Below are positions 50,499 to 59,122 of a DNA stretch of 64,000 nt, one piece after another. This DNA comes from Chryseobacterium taichungense (GTDB lineage Bacteria > Bacteroidota > Bacteroidia > Flavobacteriales > Weeksellaceae). The DNA lies in the NCBI RefSeq assembly GCF_900109935.1, contig NZ_FOBV01000001.1, positions 434,001 to 498,000 of the forward strand. The letters are read 5' to 3'. The notes under the pieces were generated by a model. That model was not told the DNA's origin. It made no database searches and saw only the letters and a list, made by a program, of their open reading frames with translations. Position numbers and translations under genes: made by a program. Position 1 is the stretch's first letter; the number at the start of each line of letters is the position of its first letter.

Positions 50499-52229
50499 TT
50501 ATTTTTTAGTAAATATTCCAAATGGAATACCCAAGCTAATTTTAACCATGAAATTATCCAAAACCTTGGTTTTATATGGTTCATTTTCAACGCCTCCTAA
50601 AATTCTGAATGTAGCTTTATTAATATCTTCCGTATTATTAATTTTAAAAACAAGCCCTGCCATCAATGAATATCGATTTCTATAATCAGTATATTCCATA
50701 TTTTGCAATGCAAATGTATGTGAGGCATATCCAGTAAAACCAAAACTATCCGTAATAAAAAAAGAACCTTGAGTTCCCGATTGCAGCGTCCAAAAAGCTC
50801 GTTTCAAATATGAATACTTGCCTAATTGCCTTCCCATAGAATCAAATATAAAAACATCATCATCTTTTTGTTGTAAAACGGGTCTTTCACTTCCTATATT
50901 TGCTTCTAATAAGCTACCCATAGTAACTTTAAAAAAGCCTTGAACATTTAATAATGTTTTTTTATGTCTATTAAAGTTATATGACAATTCAACCGAAAGT
51001 TTGGGAAAATTTTTAACTTCTCCATCTTTTAGTATAAACTTAGCAACACTTACAGTATCTAATTCTACATTCTGGTTAGAAATATCCACAGTAGTCTTAA
51101 GCCAATGTAATTTATTTCCCTCAAGAATATCATTTTTTTTATCAAATGAAATCATAAGACTATCTATGTACCCATCTGGATTTGATACTATTTTTTCATA
51201 AAGAGTTATTTTTTCTTTTAACTTCGAAACTTCTATCTCATACTCCTCAAGTCGTTTAACATTAGCAGCCGTAAAATCACCACTCCCCTTTTGTATATTT
51301 TCTTGTAATATTTTAAGAGAGTCTAACATTTCATCATAAGCTTTCTTACTTCTTCTTAAAGTTTCAAAACTATAAGAGCCTTCTTCGATAATGGAATTTT
51401 TATACCTAATTCTTTTACGTTCTAATTCATCACAGGCTGTATGTGATTTAGGGTATTGAACACCAGGGAATACTTTATTGAAAGTAAGTAGAGCTCCTAT
51501 ATTATCTTTCCATGATTTATTTGAATAAAGAAAACCTGTTTTTATATTTTCCGTATAAATTCCAAGGTTAAAAAACCAATCTTGTCTATAGTTAAAATTA
51601 GCTCCTATACTAATTTTAGTATCATTTGAGCCATTGGTAAAAGCAATCGCATTATTATTAGTTACATTATCTGAAGAACTTAAAATAATCGCCTTTTTTA
51701 TTATATTAAACTTTTCATCAAATGCTGATGTATGCATAGCTTTGATATTTTTACCGTCGCAATTATAACCTATATTTTCATAAGCTTTATTTAACCTATC
51801 TTTAATAAGACTTTTTGATACTTTTTTATTTGTATCTACTAAAAAAAGTCCATTTTCAATATAAAAAAATAATTTTCTATTATCTTTTCCATTTATAACA
51901 AATACCTTTGTTTCTTTTAAATTTACAAATACAGAGTCTGATTCTTTCCCACATATTTTATAAATATTTTCACTTTTCAATTCTTCCTTCTCTGGAGAAA
52001 TGATATTTTCATTTATTTCTAATAAATTCAATCCTGTATTTTTTTTGATTAAATCTTCTAATTCTTTTTTATCATCATTCTCTTTTAATTTTCGAAAAAA
52101 ATTATCACTAGTTCCGGATTTCCCCAAATATAAAAACTCTTTTGAAGTACATTCAGACAGTAACTTTACTTGTCCACAGACCATTCCCACAGACCCGAGC
52201 AGAAATAGCAATAATAAATTTATTTTCAT
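50499..52229 (-). CDS. Hypothetical envelope protein, barrel-like with coiled coil
   Basis: A 576-residue protein with a signal peptide (INLLLLFLLGSVGMVCGQ). The first third is rich in Lys, Asn and Glu. A middle part (FNYRQDWFFNLGIYTENIKT) looks like strands, followed by a coiled coil at about residues 280-345 (RRSKKAYDEMLDSLKILQEN, KRLEEYEIEVSKLKEKITLY). The C-terminal third is a run of strands (FGFTGYASHTFALQNMEYTD, VKISLGIPFGIFTKK) such as in an outer-membrane barrel. The base composition is more AT-rich than its neighbours, pointing to a gene gained by this lineage. No family is recognised. Confidence 0.6.
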   Translation of the reverse strand: MKINLLLLFLLGSVGMVCGQVKLLSECTSKEFLYLGKSGTSDNFFRKLKENDDKKELEDLIKKNTGLNLLEINENIISPEKEELKSENIYKICGKESDSVFVNLKETKVFVINGKDNRKLFFYIENGLFLVDTNKKVSKSLIKDRLNKAYENIGYNCDGKNIKAMHTSAFDEKFNIIKKAIILSSSDNVTNNNAIAFTNGSNDTKISIGANFNYRQDWFFNLGIYTENIKTGFLYSNKSWKDNIGALLTFNKVFPGVQYPKSHTACDELERKRIRYKNSIIEEGSYSFETLRRSKKAYDEMLDSLKILQENIQKGSGDFTAANVKRLEEYEIEVSKLKEKITLYEKIVSNPDGYIDSLMISFDKKNDILEGNKLHWLKTTVDISNQNVELDTVSVAKFILKDGEVKNFPKLSVELSYNFNRHKKTLLNVQGFFKVTMGSLLEANIGSERPVLQQKDDDVFIFDSMGRQLGKYSYLKRAFWTLQSGTQGSFFITDSFGFTGYASHTFALQNMEYTDYRNRYSLMAGLVFKINNTEDINKATFRILGGVENEPYKTKVLDNFMVKISLGIPFGIFTKK

Positions 52230-52361
52230 AATAACTAATTTTTATTACAAATTTTCAAAATCTATAAACACAAGAAAATTACCCGTTTGTAGTATTTTTC
52301 AGCCTGATAAATGACAAATCTCATTCTCTTTCTTCGGCTCAAAAATTGTAAATTTATTTTA

Positions 52362-53558
52362 ATGGAAAGGACAATTGTACAGCCGCGCTTTAAAGACGCT
52401 CCGCATTTCAAAGACTTCTGGACAAAAGGAAACGGTAAGAAACTGATTGAATTTTCCGGGGCAGAAGTAAGTTTTAAAAATTTCGATAAATTCTCTCCCT
52501 ATTTTTATCATGTCGATGAGCTTGGAGATATGGTGGTAAAAGATATTTATCTTACTAAAAACTTTCGGGAAGCATCCAGAGAGATTGAGGAATATATTCG
52601 AAATGGCATTCCGGACAATGAAAAAAATCCTGAAAGCATCAAACAAATGTTTTCCCAGACAGAAACCATACCCGAGTGGCTCAATAATGATCTGCTAAAA
52701 AGTGGTGCCGAACTCTGTATGAGAGCCAATCTGGATTCCTTGATTTCACTCCGGGACTATTGCCTGATCGGAGGCTATGATTTTGCTTACCTCAACAAGC
52801 CTCTTATTGTAACTGAAGCCTTAAAAAAAGGCGCTGTAAAGAGACTTTCGGAAACACTTGACTTTTGGGTCAATGTAACAAGGTATAATGCATTAGAAAT
52901 TCATCATAAAGGCTATGAGTTTGCAATTAAAACAAGGATAATCCATTCTTATGCAAGACTTTCGATAAGAAAACATTATAAAGACTGGGATACGGAGAAT
53001 TGGGGCGAACCTATCAATTCATGGGACATGATGGCAACGTATATAGGATTCAGCTTGGTTTTTCTGCATAGCCTTCATAAGCTGGGTAATACTTTTTCTG
53101 TACAAGAAGAGCAAGGCCTTTTTCATCTTTGGAAGTATATAGGATATCTTTTGGGCATTCCGGAAAACCTTTTACCTGAAAACAAAAAACAGGCTACTGA
53201 ATTTTTCTACCTTTGGACTTCCGTTCAACCACCAGCGGATAAAGATTCTGTACTTTTAGCTCATTCTTTACTGAACGAATCACTTGAGAATCCTATTTTA
53301 AAATATAAATTTCAAAGAAGAAACCTCCGCTATTTACACATCTGCTGTACATGGTTTTTACTGGATGAAGATGTTTGTAAAAGACTCCAGATTCCTGAGG
53401 TCAGCAATAAAAAAGTATTTCCTGTCTCCAAAAGAATTATCAATAAAATCTATGATAAAATGGTGAGCCGCAATCAAAGAATAAGGAAAGGAAACAAAGA
53501 CCAGATGAAAGTGCTTACAGACTATTTAAGCATCACTAAAAACTCAAATTTTCATTAG
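52362..53558 (+). CDS. MpaB-family oxygenase (latex-clearing-like)
   Basis: A 398-residue protein. HKGYEFAIKTRIIHSYARLS with the following IRKHYKDW matches the R-x-x-H-x-x-V/A-R motif of the MpaB/rubber oxygenase (DUF2236) family. NSWDMMATYIGFSLVFLHSL is the second conserved helix; the His residues would bind haem b. Family members include latex clearing protein and fungal MpaB; the physiological substrate in flavobacteria is unknown. The start ATG 52362 is preferred over an upstream one because a promoter box (TAAATTTA at 52349-52356) lies just ahead of it. Confidence 0.82.
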   Translation: MERTIVQPRFKDAPHFKDFWTKGNGKKLIEFSGAEVSFKNFDKFSPYFYHVDELGDMVVKDIYLTKNFREASREIEEYIRNGIPDNEKNPESIKQMFSQTETIPEWLNNDLLKSGAELCMRANLDSLISLRDYCLIGGYDFAYLNKPLIVTEALKKGAVKRLSETLDFWVNVTRYNALEIHHKGYEFAIKTRIIHSYARLSIRKHYKDWDTENWGEPINSWDMMATYIGFSLVFLHSLHKLGNTFSVQEEQGLFHLWKYIGYLLGIPENLLPENKKQATEFFYLWTSVQPPADKDSVLLAHSLLNESLENPILKYKFQRRNLRYLHICCTWFLLDEDVCKRLQIPEVSNKKVFPVSKRIINKIYDKMVSRNQRIRKGNKDQMKVLTDYLSITKNSNFH

Positions 53559-53723
53559 ATAAACATCTGACAATCTTTACAATTCAATTTTTAAAAGATA
53601 ACCAGAACAATGATTAATATACCTTTTAAACGGCAAAATATCATTATTAAAATTTTATAATTTTTTAACTATAAAAACAGTTTTTAATGGTAGACAATAT
53701 TAGTTTTTCACTGTAATTTTTTG

Positions 53724-53731
53724 TATTTTTG
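53724..53731 (+). promoter_or_regulatory. Promoter box of recA
   Basis: TATTTTTG fits TAnnTTTG, 20 bp before the start at 53752. No clear LexA-type palindrome was recognised nearby. Confidence 0.5.
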
Positions 53732-53751
53732 ATAAATTATTTAAACAACAG

Positions 53752-54753
53752 ATGAGTAATATAGAAGACAAGAAAAAAGCGCTCGCGTTGGTGCTTGACA
53801 AACTAGATAAAACATACGGAAAAGGAACAGTGATGACATTGGGCGACAGTTCTGTGGATAATACGATTGAAGTAATTCCTTCCGGTTCATTAGGATTAGA
53901 CATCGCTCTAGGAGTGGGTGGCTATCCGAGAGGAAGAATCATTGAAATCTATGGTCCTGAATCCTCCGGTAAAACAACATTAACCCTTCATGCCATTGCA
54001 GAAGCTCAGAAAGCAGGTGGAATTGCTGCATTTATTGACGCAGAGCACGCCTTCGACAGAACCTATGCCGCAAAGCTTGGAATTGATCTGGAAAACCTAA
54101 TCATTTCGCAACCGGACAACGGAGAACAGGCTTTGGAAATTGCTGATAATCTGATCCGTTCGGGAGCAATTGACATTGTAGTTATTGACTCCGTAGCCGC
54201 TCTTACGCCAAAAGCTGAAATTGAAGGAGAGATGGGAGATTCTAAAATGGGTCTTCATGCAAGATTAATGTCTCAGGCGTTGAGAAAATTAACAGCTACG
54301 ATCTCAAGAACAAAATGTACGGTAATTTTCATCAACCAGTTGAGAGAAAAAATCGGGGTAATGTTCGGAAATCCGGAAACAACAACCGGTGGTAATGCCC
54401 TGAAATTCTACGCTTCTGTAAGAGTAGATATCAGAAAAGCTAGCGCACCGATCAAACAAGGCGATGAAGCGATCGGAAGCCGTGTGAAAGTGAAGATTGT
54501 TAAGAATAAAGTAGCACCTCCTTTCAAACAGGCAGAATTTGATATTATGTATGGTGAAGGTGTTTCCAAAACGGGAGAAATTCTTGATCAGGCTGTAGAA
54601 CAGGGAATTGTTAAGAAAAGCGGATCATGGTTCAGCTATGAAGAGACAAAGCTTGGACAAGGCCGTGATGCTGTAAAAGATGTATTGAAAGACAATCCTG
54701 AACTTGCGGAAGAACTTGAAAATAAAATCAAAGAAGAACTGAAAAACAAATAA
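53752..54753 (+). CDS. recA: Recombinase RecA
   Basis: A 333-residue ATPase for homologous recombination and SOS activation. The N-terminal helix [20 protein letters not shown] is followed by Walker [20 protein letters not shown] near residue 67. The next motifs are [31 protein letters not shown], and loop 2 in [20 protein letters not shown] with [16 protein letters not shown]. The length is near 340, slightly short at the acidic C-terminus. It is a single gene with a terminator at 54776-54804. Confidence 0.98.
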   Translation: MSNIEDKKKALALVLDKLDKTYGKGTVMTLGDSSVDNTIEVIPSGSLGLDIALGVGGYPRGRIIEIYGPESSGKTTLTLHAIAEAQKAGGIAAFIDAEHAFDRTYAAKLGIDLENLIISQPDNGEQALEIADNLIRSGAIDIVVIDSVAALTPKAEIEGEMGDSKMGLHARLMSQALRKLTATISRTKCTVIFINQLREKIGVMFGNPETTTGGNALKFYASVRVDIRKASAPIKQGDEAIGSRVKVKIVKNKVAPPFKQAEFDIMYGEGVSKTGEILDQAVEQGIVKKSGSWFSYEETKLGQGRDAVKDVLKDNPELAEELENKIKEELKNK

Positions 54754-54775
54754 GTTTTTTAGTTTTAAAATATCG

Positions 54776-54804
54776 AAGGCAGTCTGAAAAGGCTGTCTTT
54801 TTTA
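54776..54804 (+). terminator. Terminator of recA
   Basis: AAGGCAG/CTGTCTT stem, with one G-T pair, and a T-run. Confidence 0.7.
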
Positions 54805-54974
54805 TTGTCATTGAATATAACTTACAACAGTCCATTTCTCTCGATGATTTTACAGATCAAGCAGATTGTTTTTTATCAATAAACTAATTTCTAATAAAAA
54901 AAAATGCCAAAATGTCACTATCTGTCAAACGGTATTTTTTTTGAGAAAGAATAGAAAAATCAAAACTAAATATT

Positions 54975-56867
54975 ATGACTAAAGGAAATATTAATGTATC
55001 AGTGGAAAATATTTTCCCGCTTATTAAAAAATTTCTTTACAGTGACCACGAAATATTCTTAAGAGAATTAATTTCCAACGCAACGGATGCCACTTTAAAA
55101 CTTAAGCACCTGACTAGTATCGGTGAAGCAAAAGTTGAATACGGAAACCCAAAAATTGAGGTTAAGGTTGATAAAGAAAATAAAATACTTCATATTATCG
55201 ATCAGGGAATCGGGATGACGGGTGAAGAGGTTGAGAAATACATCAATCAGGTTGCTTTTTCAGGAGCTGAGGAATTTTTGGAAAAATACAAGGATACGGC
55301 AAAAGATTCAGGAATCATCGGACATTTCGGACTTGGATTTTATTCAGCGTTCATGGTTGCGGAGAAAGTTGAAATTATTACCAAATCCTACAAAGATGAA
55401 CCAGCAGTACGATGGATTTGTGATGGCAGCCCGGAATTTACTTTAGAAGAGACAGCTGACAAAACCGAGAGAGGTACAGAAATTATTCTTCATATTGCCG
55501 AAGATTCTACTGAGTTTCTGGAAGAAGGTAAAATCCGTGAATTGTTGTTGAAATATAATAAATTCATGCCTGTTCCTATTAAATTCGGAACAAAAACCCA
55601 TACGCTGCCTTTACCGGAAGACGCTCCGGAAGACGCCGTTGCAGAAACGGAAGAGGTTGACAACATCGTCAACAATCCTACTCCGGCCTGGACAATCGCT
55701 CCAAGTGAACTGACGAATGAAGATTACATGAAGTTTTACCATGAATTGTATCCTATGCAATTTGAAGAACCTTTGTTTAATATTCATCTGAATGTAGACT
55801 ACCCTTTCAACCTGACGGGAATTTTATTTTTCCCGAAGCTAAGTAACAATTTAAACATTGAAAAAGATAAAATCCAGCTTTACCAGAATCAGGTTTTCGT
55901 GACCGATGAAGTAAAAGGTATTGTTCCGGATTTCTTAATGCTGCTTCGTGGAGTTATCGATTCTCCGGATATTCCGTTGAATGTTTCGCGTTCTTATCTG
56001 CAGGCTGACGGTGCCGTGAAGAAAATCTCTTCATATATTACAAAAAAGGTAGCTGACAAGATGGCTTCACTTATCAATGAAAACCGTGAAGATTATGAGA
56101 AAAAATGGAACGATATCAAAGTGGTGATTGAATACGGAATCGTTACCGAAGAAAAGTTTGCTGAAAAGTCTGATAAATTTACCCTTTACCCTACAACTGA
56201 CGAAAAATATTTCCTTTGGAGTGAACTGGAGGAGAAAATAAAGCCTAATCAAACCGATAAAGACGGTAATCTTATCATTCTTTACGCTTCCAATGCAGAT
56301 GAACAGCACAGCTATATTCAGGCAGCAAAGGATAAGGGATATGATGTTCTCCTTTTAGATTCACCGATTATTCCTCATGTGATCCAGAAACTTGAAACTT
56401 CAAAAGATAAGATTTCATTCGCGAGAGTTGACGCTGATCATATCAATAATTTAATTAAAAAAGATGAGCCTGTTATTTCTAAATTAAATGAAACTGAAAA
56501 AGAATCATTAAAGAAATATGTTGAAGAATCGATCAATGATAAAAAATTCACTGTTCAGCTCGAAGATCTTGACAGTACGGATGCGCCATTCACAATTACA
56601 CAACCGGAATTTATGAGAAGGATGAAAGACATGCAGGCAACCGGCGGAGGCGGAATGTTCGGCATGGGAGGCTTCCCGGAAATGTATAACCTGGTGGTAA
56701 ATTCCAACAGCGAATTTGCAGGCCAGATTCTTAAGACGGAAAATGAGGAAGAAAAGGCAGGATTAATTCAATATGCTCTTGATCTGGCCAAACTTTCTCA
56801 GAATTTACTGAAAGGAAAAGAACTGACGGATTTTATCCAGAAAAGTTATAAGCAGTTGGAAAAATAA
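54975..56867 (+). CDS. htpG: Molecular chaperone HtpG (Hsp90)
   Basis: A 630-residue ATP-dependent chaperone. The GHKL ATPase domain has EIFLRELISNATDATLKLKH, HIIDQGIGMTGEEVEKYINQ, and IIGHFGLGFYSAFMVAEKV. The middle domain has GILFFPKLSNNLNIEKDKIQ and PLNVSRSYLQADGAVKKISS. The C-terminal dimer domain ends in KELTDFIQKSYKQLEK with a Gly/Met-rich loop (GGGGMFGMGGFPEM). It acts in protein folding under stress. It stands alone and its terminator is shared with a small gene on the opposite strand. Confidence 0.97.
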   Translation: MTKGNINVSVENIFPLIKKFLYSDHEIFLRELISNATDATLKLKHLTSIGEAKVEYGNPKIEVKVDKENKILHIIDQGIGMTGEEVEKYINQVAFSGAEEFLEKYKDTAKDSGIIGHFGLGFYSAFMVAEKVEIITKSYKDEPAVRWICDGSPEFTLEETADKTERGTEIILHIAEDSTEFLEEGKIRELLLKYNKFMPVPIKFGTKTHTLPLPEDAPEDAVAETEEVDNIVNNPTPAWTIAPSELTNEDYMKFYHELYPMQFEEPLFNIHLNVDYPFNLTGILFFPKLSNNLNIEKDKIQLYQNQVFVTDEVKGIVPDFLMLLRGVIDSPDIPLNVSRSYLQADGAVKKISSYITKKVADKMASLINENREDYEKKWNDIKVVIEYGIVTEEKFAEKSDKFTLYPTTDEKYFLWSELEEKIKPNQTDKDGNLIILYASNADEQHSYIQAAKDKGYDVLLLDSPIIPHVIQKLETSKDKISFARVDADHINNLIKKDEPVISKLNETEKESLKKYVEESINDKKFTVQLEDLDSTDAPFTITQPEFMRRMKDMQATGGGGMFGMGGFPEMYNLVVNSNSEFAGQILKTENEEEKAGLIQYALDLAKLSQNLLKGKELTDFIQKSYKQLEK

Positions 56868-56902
56868 TAAAACGGCTTAGTTATCTAAGCCGTTTTTCTT
56901 TT
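56868..56902. terminator. Terminator shared by htpG and the small membrane gene
   Basis: AAACGGCTTAG/CTAAGCCGTTT followed by a T-rich run. The stop of the minus gene at 56877-56879 is inside the stem. Confidence 0.75.
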
Positions 56903-57047
56903 TTCTTCTTTTCCACTCAAATATTGAGAAAATACATAATAATATTAAACAAACTATCTGTATATAAAAATAGTCATCATTTTTATCAAATATTTGAATT
57001 GCAAATATAATTATTAGGAAAATATAAGCTATAAAATCATATCTCAT
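56877..57047 (-). CDS. 56-residue two-helix membrane protein
   Basis: ATG at 57045-57047 follows the lipoprotein stop by 10 bp on the same strand. The product has two hydrophobic helices (FIAYIFLIIIFAIQIF and FYIQIVCLILLCIFSIF) with an acidic turn DKNDD and a very basic tail WKRRKKKNGLDN. Clear positive-inside topology and tight spacing support translation. It resembles small immunity or accessory proteins in shape only. No family is recognised. Its stop lies inside the terminator hairpin. Confidence 0.6.
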   Translation of the reverse strand: MRYDFIAYIFLIIIFAIQIFDKNDDYFYIQIVCLILLCIFSIFEWKRRKKKNGLDN

Positions 57048-57057
57048 AAGATGTTAA

Positions 57058-57753
57058 TTATGGTTGGCCACCTCCTTTAACACAGTCATGATAATCTTCA
57101 TCCGCGTCAGAATTACACATAACCATCATAGTAGTAGCCACGGCACCACCTACTACTGTACTTACTCCAAATGAAAAGAAACCACTAACAGCAACACCTG
57201 TCATCGAAATTGCATAATTTCTCATACATCTATTTGAGGCTTTAACAAAATTAGCATGACAATTTACTCTTGCCGCTAAATTGTCATCATAGCCAAGTTG
57301 TCTGTCAATTTCTTCGATTATAAGTGTAGATCTCTGATCTTGAGTATATTTAGTATAAAAATCTTTATTATTATTAATAAAGATCTCAGAATTCGAATTC
57401 ATCTCATTGTACAAAGAAATAAGTTCTTCTCCATGCAAAATATTTGCATTTCTATAAAGTAATTCTAATTGTTCAATAGTTTCAACATTCTGCAATTCAG
57501 ACTGAATTAAAGAATAATCAACATTTTTTTCATTATCTAAAAGATTTCTAACTTCCAACTGTAAGGCAAGCTGATTAGAAATATATCCTGATAAAGACTT
57601 TGAATCAAAAGATAACTTAGCTAAATTATTTCCTTTTGAGCTTGAAACTTTAACAGTTTCATTCTGAGAGGATAATTCTTCACTAGCTCTATTATCACAT
57701 GATTGAAATACAAGCAAGAATAATATCCCTGCTATTGATAATTTTGTTTTCAT
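57058..57753 (-). CDS. Lipoprotein with a C-terminal Cys/Gly-rich hydrophobic domain
   Basis: A 231-residue lipoprotein. TKLSIAGILFLLVFQSC is the signal, with lipidated Cys19. Residues about 30-160 are helical and polar (EEIDRQLGYDDNLAARV). The last 70 residues differ: NCHANFVKASNRCMRNYAI, then a small-residue membrane-like stretch VAVSGFFSFGVSTVVGGAVA, then MVMCNSDADEDYHDCV, with four spaced Cys. That layout recalls bacteriocin-like or pore-forming tails, but no family is recognised. A two-helix membrane gene follows 10 bp later. A promoter box TATATTTGC at about 57783-57791 precedes it. Confidence 0.6.
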   Translation of the reverse strand: MKTKLSIAGILFLLVFQSCDNRASEELSSQNETVKVSSSKGNNLAKLSFDSKSLSGYISNQLALQLEVRNLLDNEKNVDYSLIQSELQNVETIEQLELLYRNANILHGEELISLYNEMNSNSEIFINNNKDFYTKYTQDQRSTLIIEEIDRQLGYDDNLAARVNCHANFVKASNRCMRNYAISMTGVAVSGFFSFGVSTVVGGAVATTMMVMCNSDADEDYHDCVKGGGQP

Positions 57754-57782
57754 TTATTAGTTTACGTTTAAATATTTATTCG

Positions 57783-57791
57783 CAAATATAA
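57783..57791 (-). promoter_or_regulatory. Promoter box of the lipoprotein gene
   Basis: TATATTTGC on the minus strand about 30 bp before the start at 57753. In 57792-58194 no gene or structure was recognised. Confidence 0.45.
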
Positions 57792-58194
57792 AAAACTTTT
57801 ATAAAAATAAAATTTCATTGTATCATTATATGTAATCCTATACACTTTTTCACATATTTATTTTTACAAATAATGATGTCAAAAAGAGAAAAAGAATAAA
57901 CTCAAAATTGCAAATATTTGACCACAGATTTATTCAATTACAACAGGAATAAAACAAAATGTAAGGCTATAGTCACTCTAAATAATGAAAATAATCCCAC
58001 AAGAGATGGTTTTGTAATTATAATATTGCAAGTTCAATTATAGAAATCTTCAGGATTATATTGCTCTGTTGATTAGGCAGACAAGATGTTATGGAAAATA
58101 ATAGAAGAAATAAGAAAATAATTAATACATTTCGTAAAAAGTGATTGAATTATATCATTTAATAGAGCTTAAGTCTCTATATTTATCATTAATA

Positions 58195-58491
58195 TTATAA
58201 CTCATTTAACGGATCCCAAAACAATTTTTTAAAATCTTTAATTCTAAAATTCTCAACAACAATTCCTTCTGCTTCCAGCTTTTTCTGAAATTCGGGAACC
58301 GACAAAGTTCCGGAACTTGAAATAACACGATGGGCGGGAACATCCGGAGGACAGCCCCCCATAGCTTTACCGACATGCCGGGAATGGTTAGGAAAACCCA
58401 CTGCTTTAGCAATTGCTCCATAACTTGTCACTCTTCCTTTGGGAACTAATTTCGTAATTTCCCAGACTTGCTGTTTAAAAATTTCATTCAT
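58195..58491 (-). CDS. Alkyltransferase-like protein (MGMT fold, no active Cys)
   Basis: A 98-residue protein. VWEITKLVPKGRVTSYGAIA, HSRHVGKAMGGCPPDVPAHR and GTLSVPEFQKKLEAEGI form the C-terminal DNA-binding fold of O6-alkylguanine alkyltransferase. The reactive PCHR is PAHR here, so it cannot take the alkyl group. Alkyltransferase-like (ATL) proteins of this kind bind alkylated guanine and hand it to nucleotide excision repair. The Arg finger (SRHVG) is present. It is a single gene. Confidence 0.85.
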   Translation of the reverse strand: MNEIFKQQVWEITKLVPKGRVTSYGAIAKAVGFPNHSRHVGKAMGGCPPDVPAHRVISSSGTLSVPEFQKKLEAEGIVVENFRIKDFKKLFWDPLNEL

Positions 58492-58647
58492 GTTATGAAT
58501 TGTTGAAAACCAAATTTATGAAATTAAATTATTACGATTTACTTATCATAGATCAAGATACAGCCTATTTTTATTATATAACTTTAATCCATCAATAGAG
58601 AATCCAAATACATACGGAATTCGTAAATAGTGTGATGAAGTGTAATG

Positions 58648-58675
58648 TTGCCTGCAGAAATGCGGGCAATTTTTA
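58648..58675 (+). terminator. Orphan terminator on the plus strand
   Basis: TTGCCTGC/GCGGGCAA (58648-58655 and 58662-58669) with a T-run. No plus-strand gene lies upstream, so it may end an unannotated short transcript. No gene was seen in 58492-58743. Confidence 0.4.
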
Positions 58676-58743
58676 TCTACTGCATGTTCTGCTGACAATT
58701 TATCGTTGCATAATTTTTGAATGTTACTATCAAAATCTACGTT

Positions 58744-58890
58744 ATGAAAAAATCATTTTTCCGTTGGCTGAACAAAGTGAATAAAACTGTTCTTCCCAAA
58801 TTGAGTGATAAAGATCCCAATAAGCTGACAAAGCTTCAAAAACGAATTCTGGCATATCGGTATTTCGTGCTGATCAATTCTCTGGACTGA
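58744..58890 (+). CDS. 48-residue basic protein
   Basis: ATG 58744 to TGA 58890. The product starts KKSFFRWLNKVNKTVLPKLS, then DKDPNKLTKLQKRILAYRYF, then VLINSLD: a compact, basic, helical peptide with a W-L-N-K-V-N-K-x-x-L-P motif. The composition is natural, the gene is complete and an upstream terminator separates it from other transcription. I believe similar short proteins occur across Chryseobacterium, but this is memory, not shown here. Function is unknown; RNA or ribosome binding is possible given the charge. Confidence 0.6.
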   Translation: MKKSFFRWLNKVNKTVLPKLSDKDPNKLTKLQKRILAYRYFVLINSLD

Positions 58891-58894
58891 AATG

Positions 58895-59010
58895 CGTGAG
58901 GGATATGAAGGGCGCGAGCGCAGCGAACAGTCTCTTGAGACCGGAACGAAGTGGAGCCCGGAGAAGCCCGACCCGAGTGGTTGCCAAGCTTTGGACGAGG
59001 GGCACGCCAT
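58895..59010. repeat. GC-rich dispersed-repeat-like segment
   Basis: About 115 bp with much higher GC than its surroundings. It contains GGCGCGAGCGCAGCGAA (58911-58927), a GTCTC-TT-GAGAC hairpin (58930-58941) and GCCCGGAGAAGCCCG. The first motif also occurs in inverse at 43444-43466. No frame with natural composition runs through it. It looks like a mobile or REP-type intergenic element. Confidence 0.45.
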
Positions 59011-59063
59011 TATCTTAAGCTTGTGGATTTGCAGATTACACAGATCTTTGAAAGGCAATAAAA

Positions 59064-59090
59064 AAACGTCCCAAAAATTGGAACGTTCTA
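59064..59090 (-). terminator. Terminator of the DHS-like gene
   Basis: AACGT-CCCAA/TTGGA-ACGTT stem (one interruption) with a T-run on the minus strand, about 35 bp past the stop at 59123. Confidence 0.7.
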
Positions 59091-59122
59091 TATTTTAAGC
59101 TTCTGACTTTCGTCTTCCGGCA

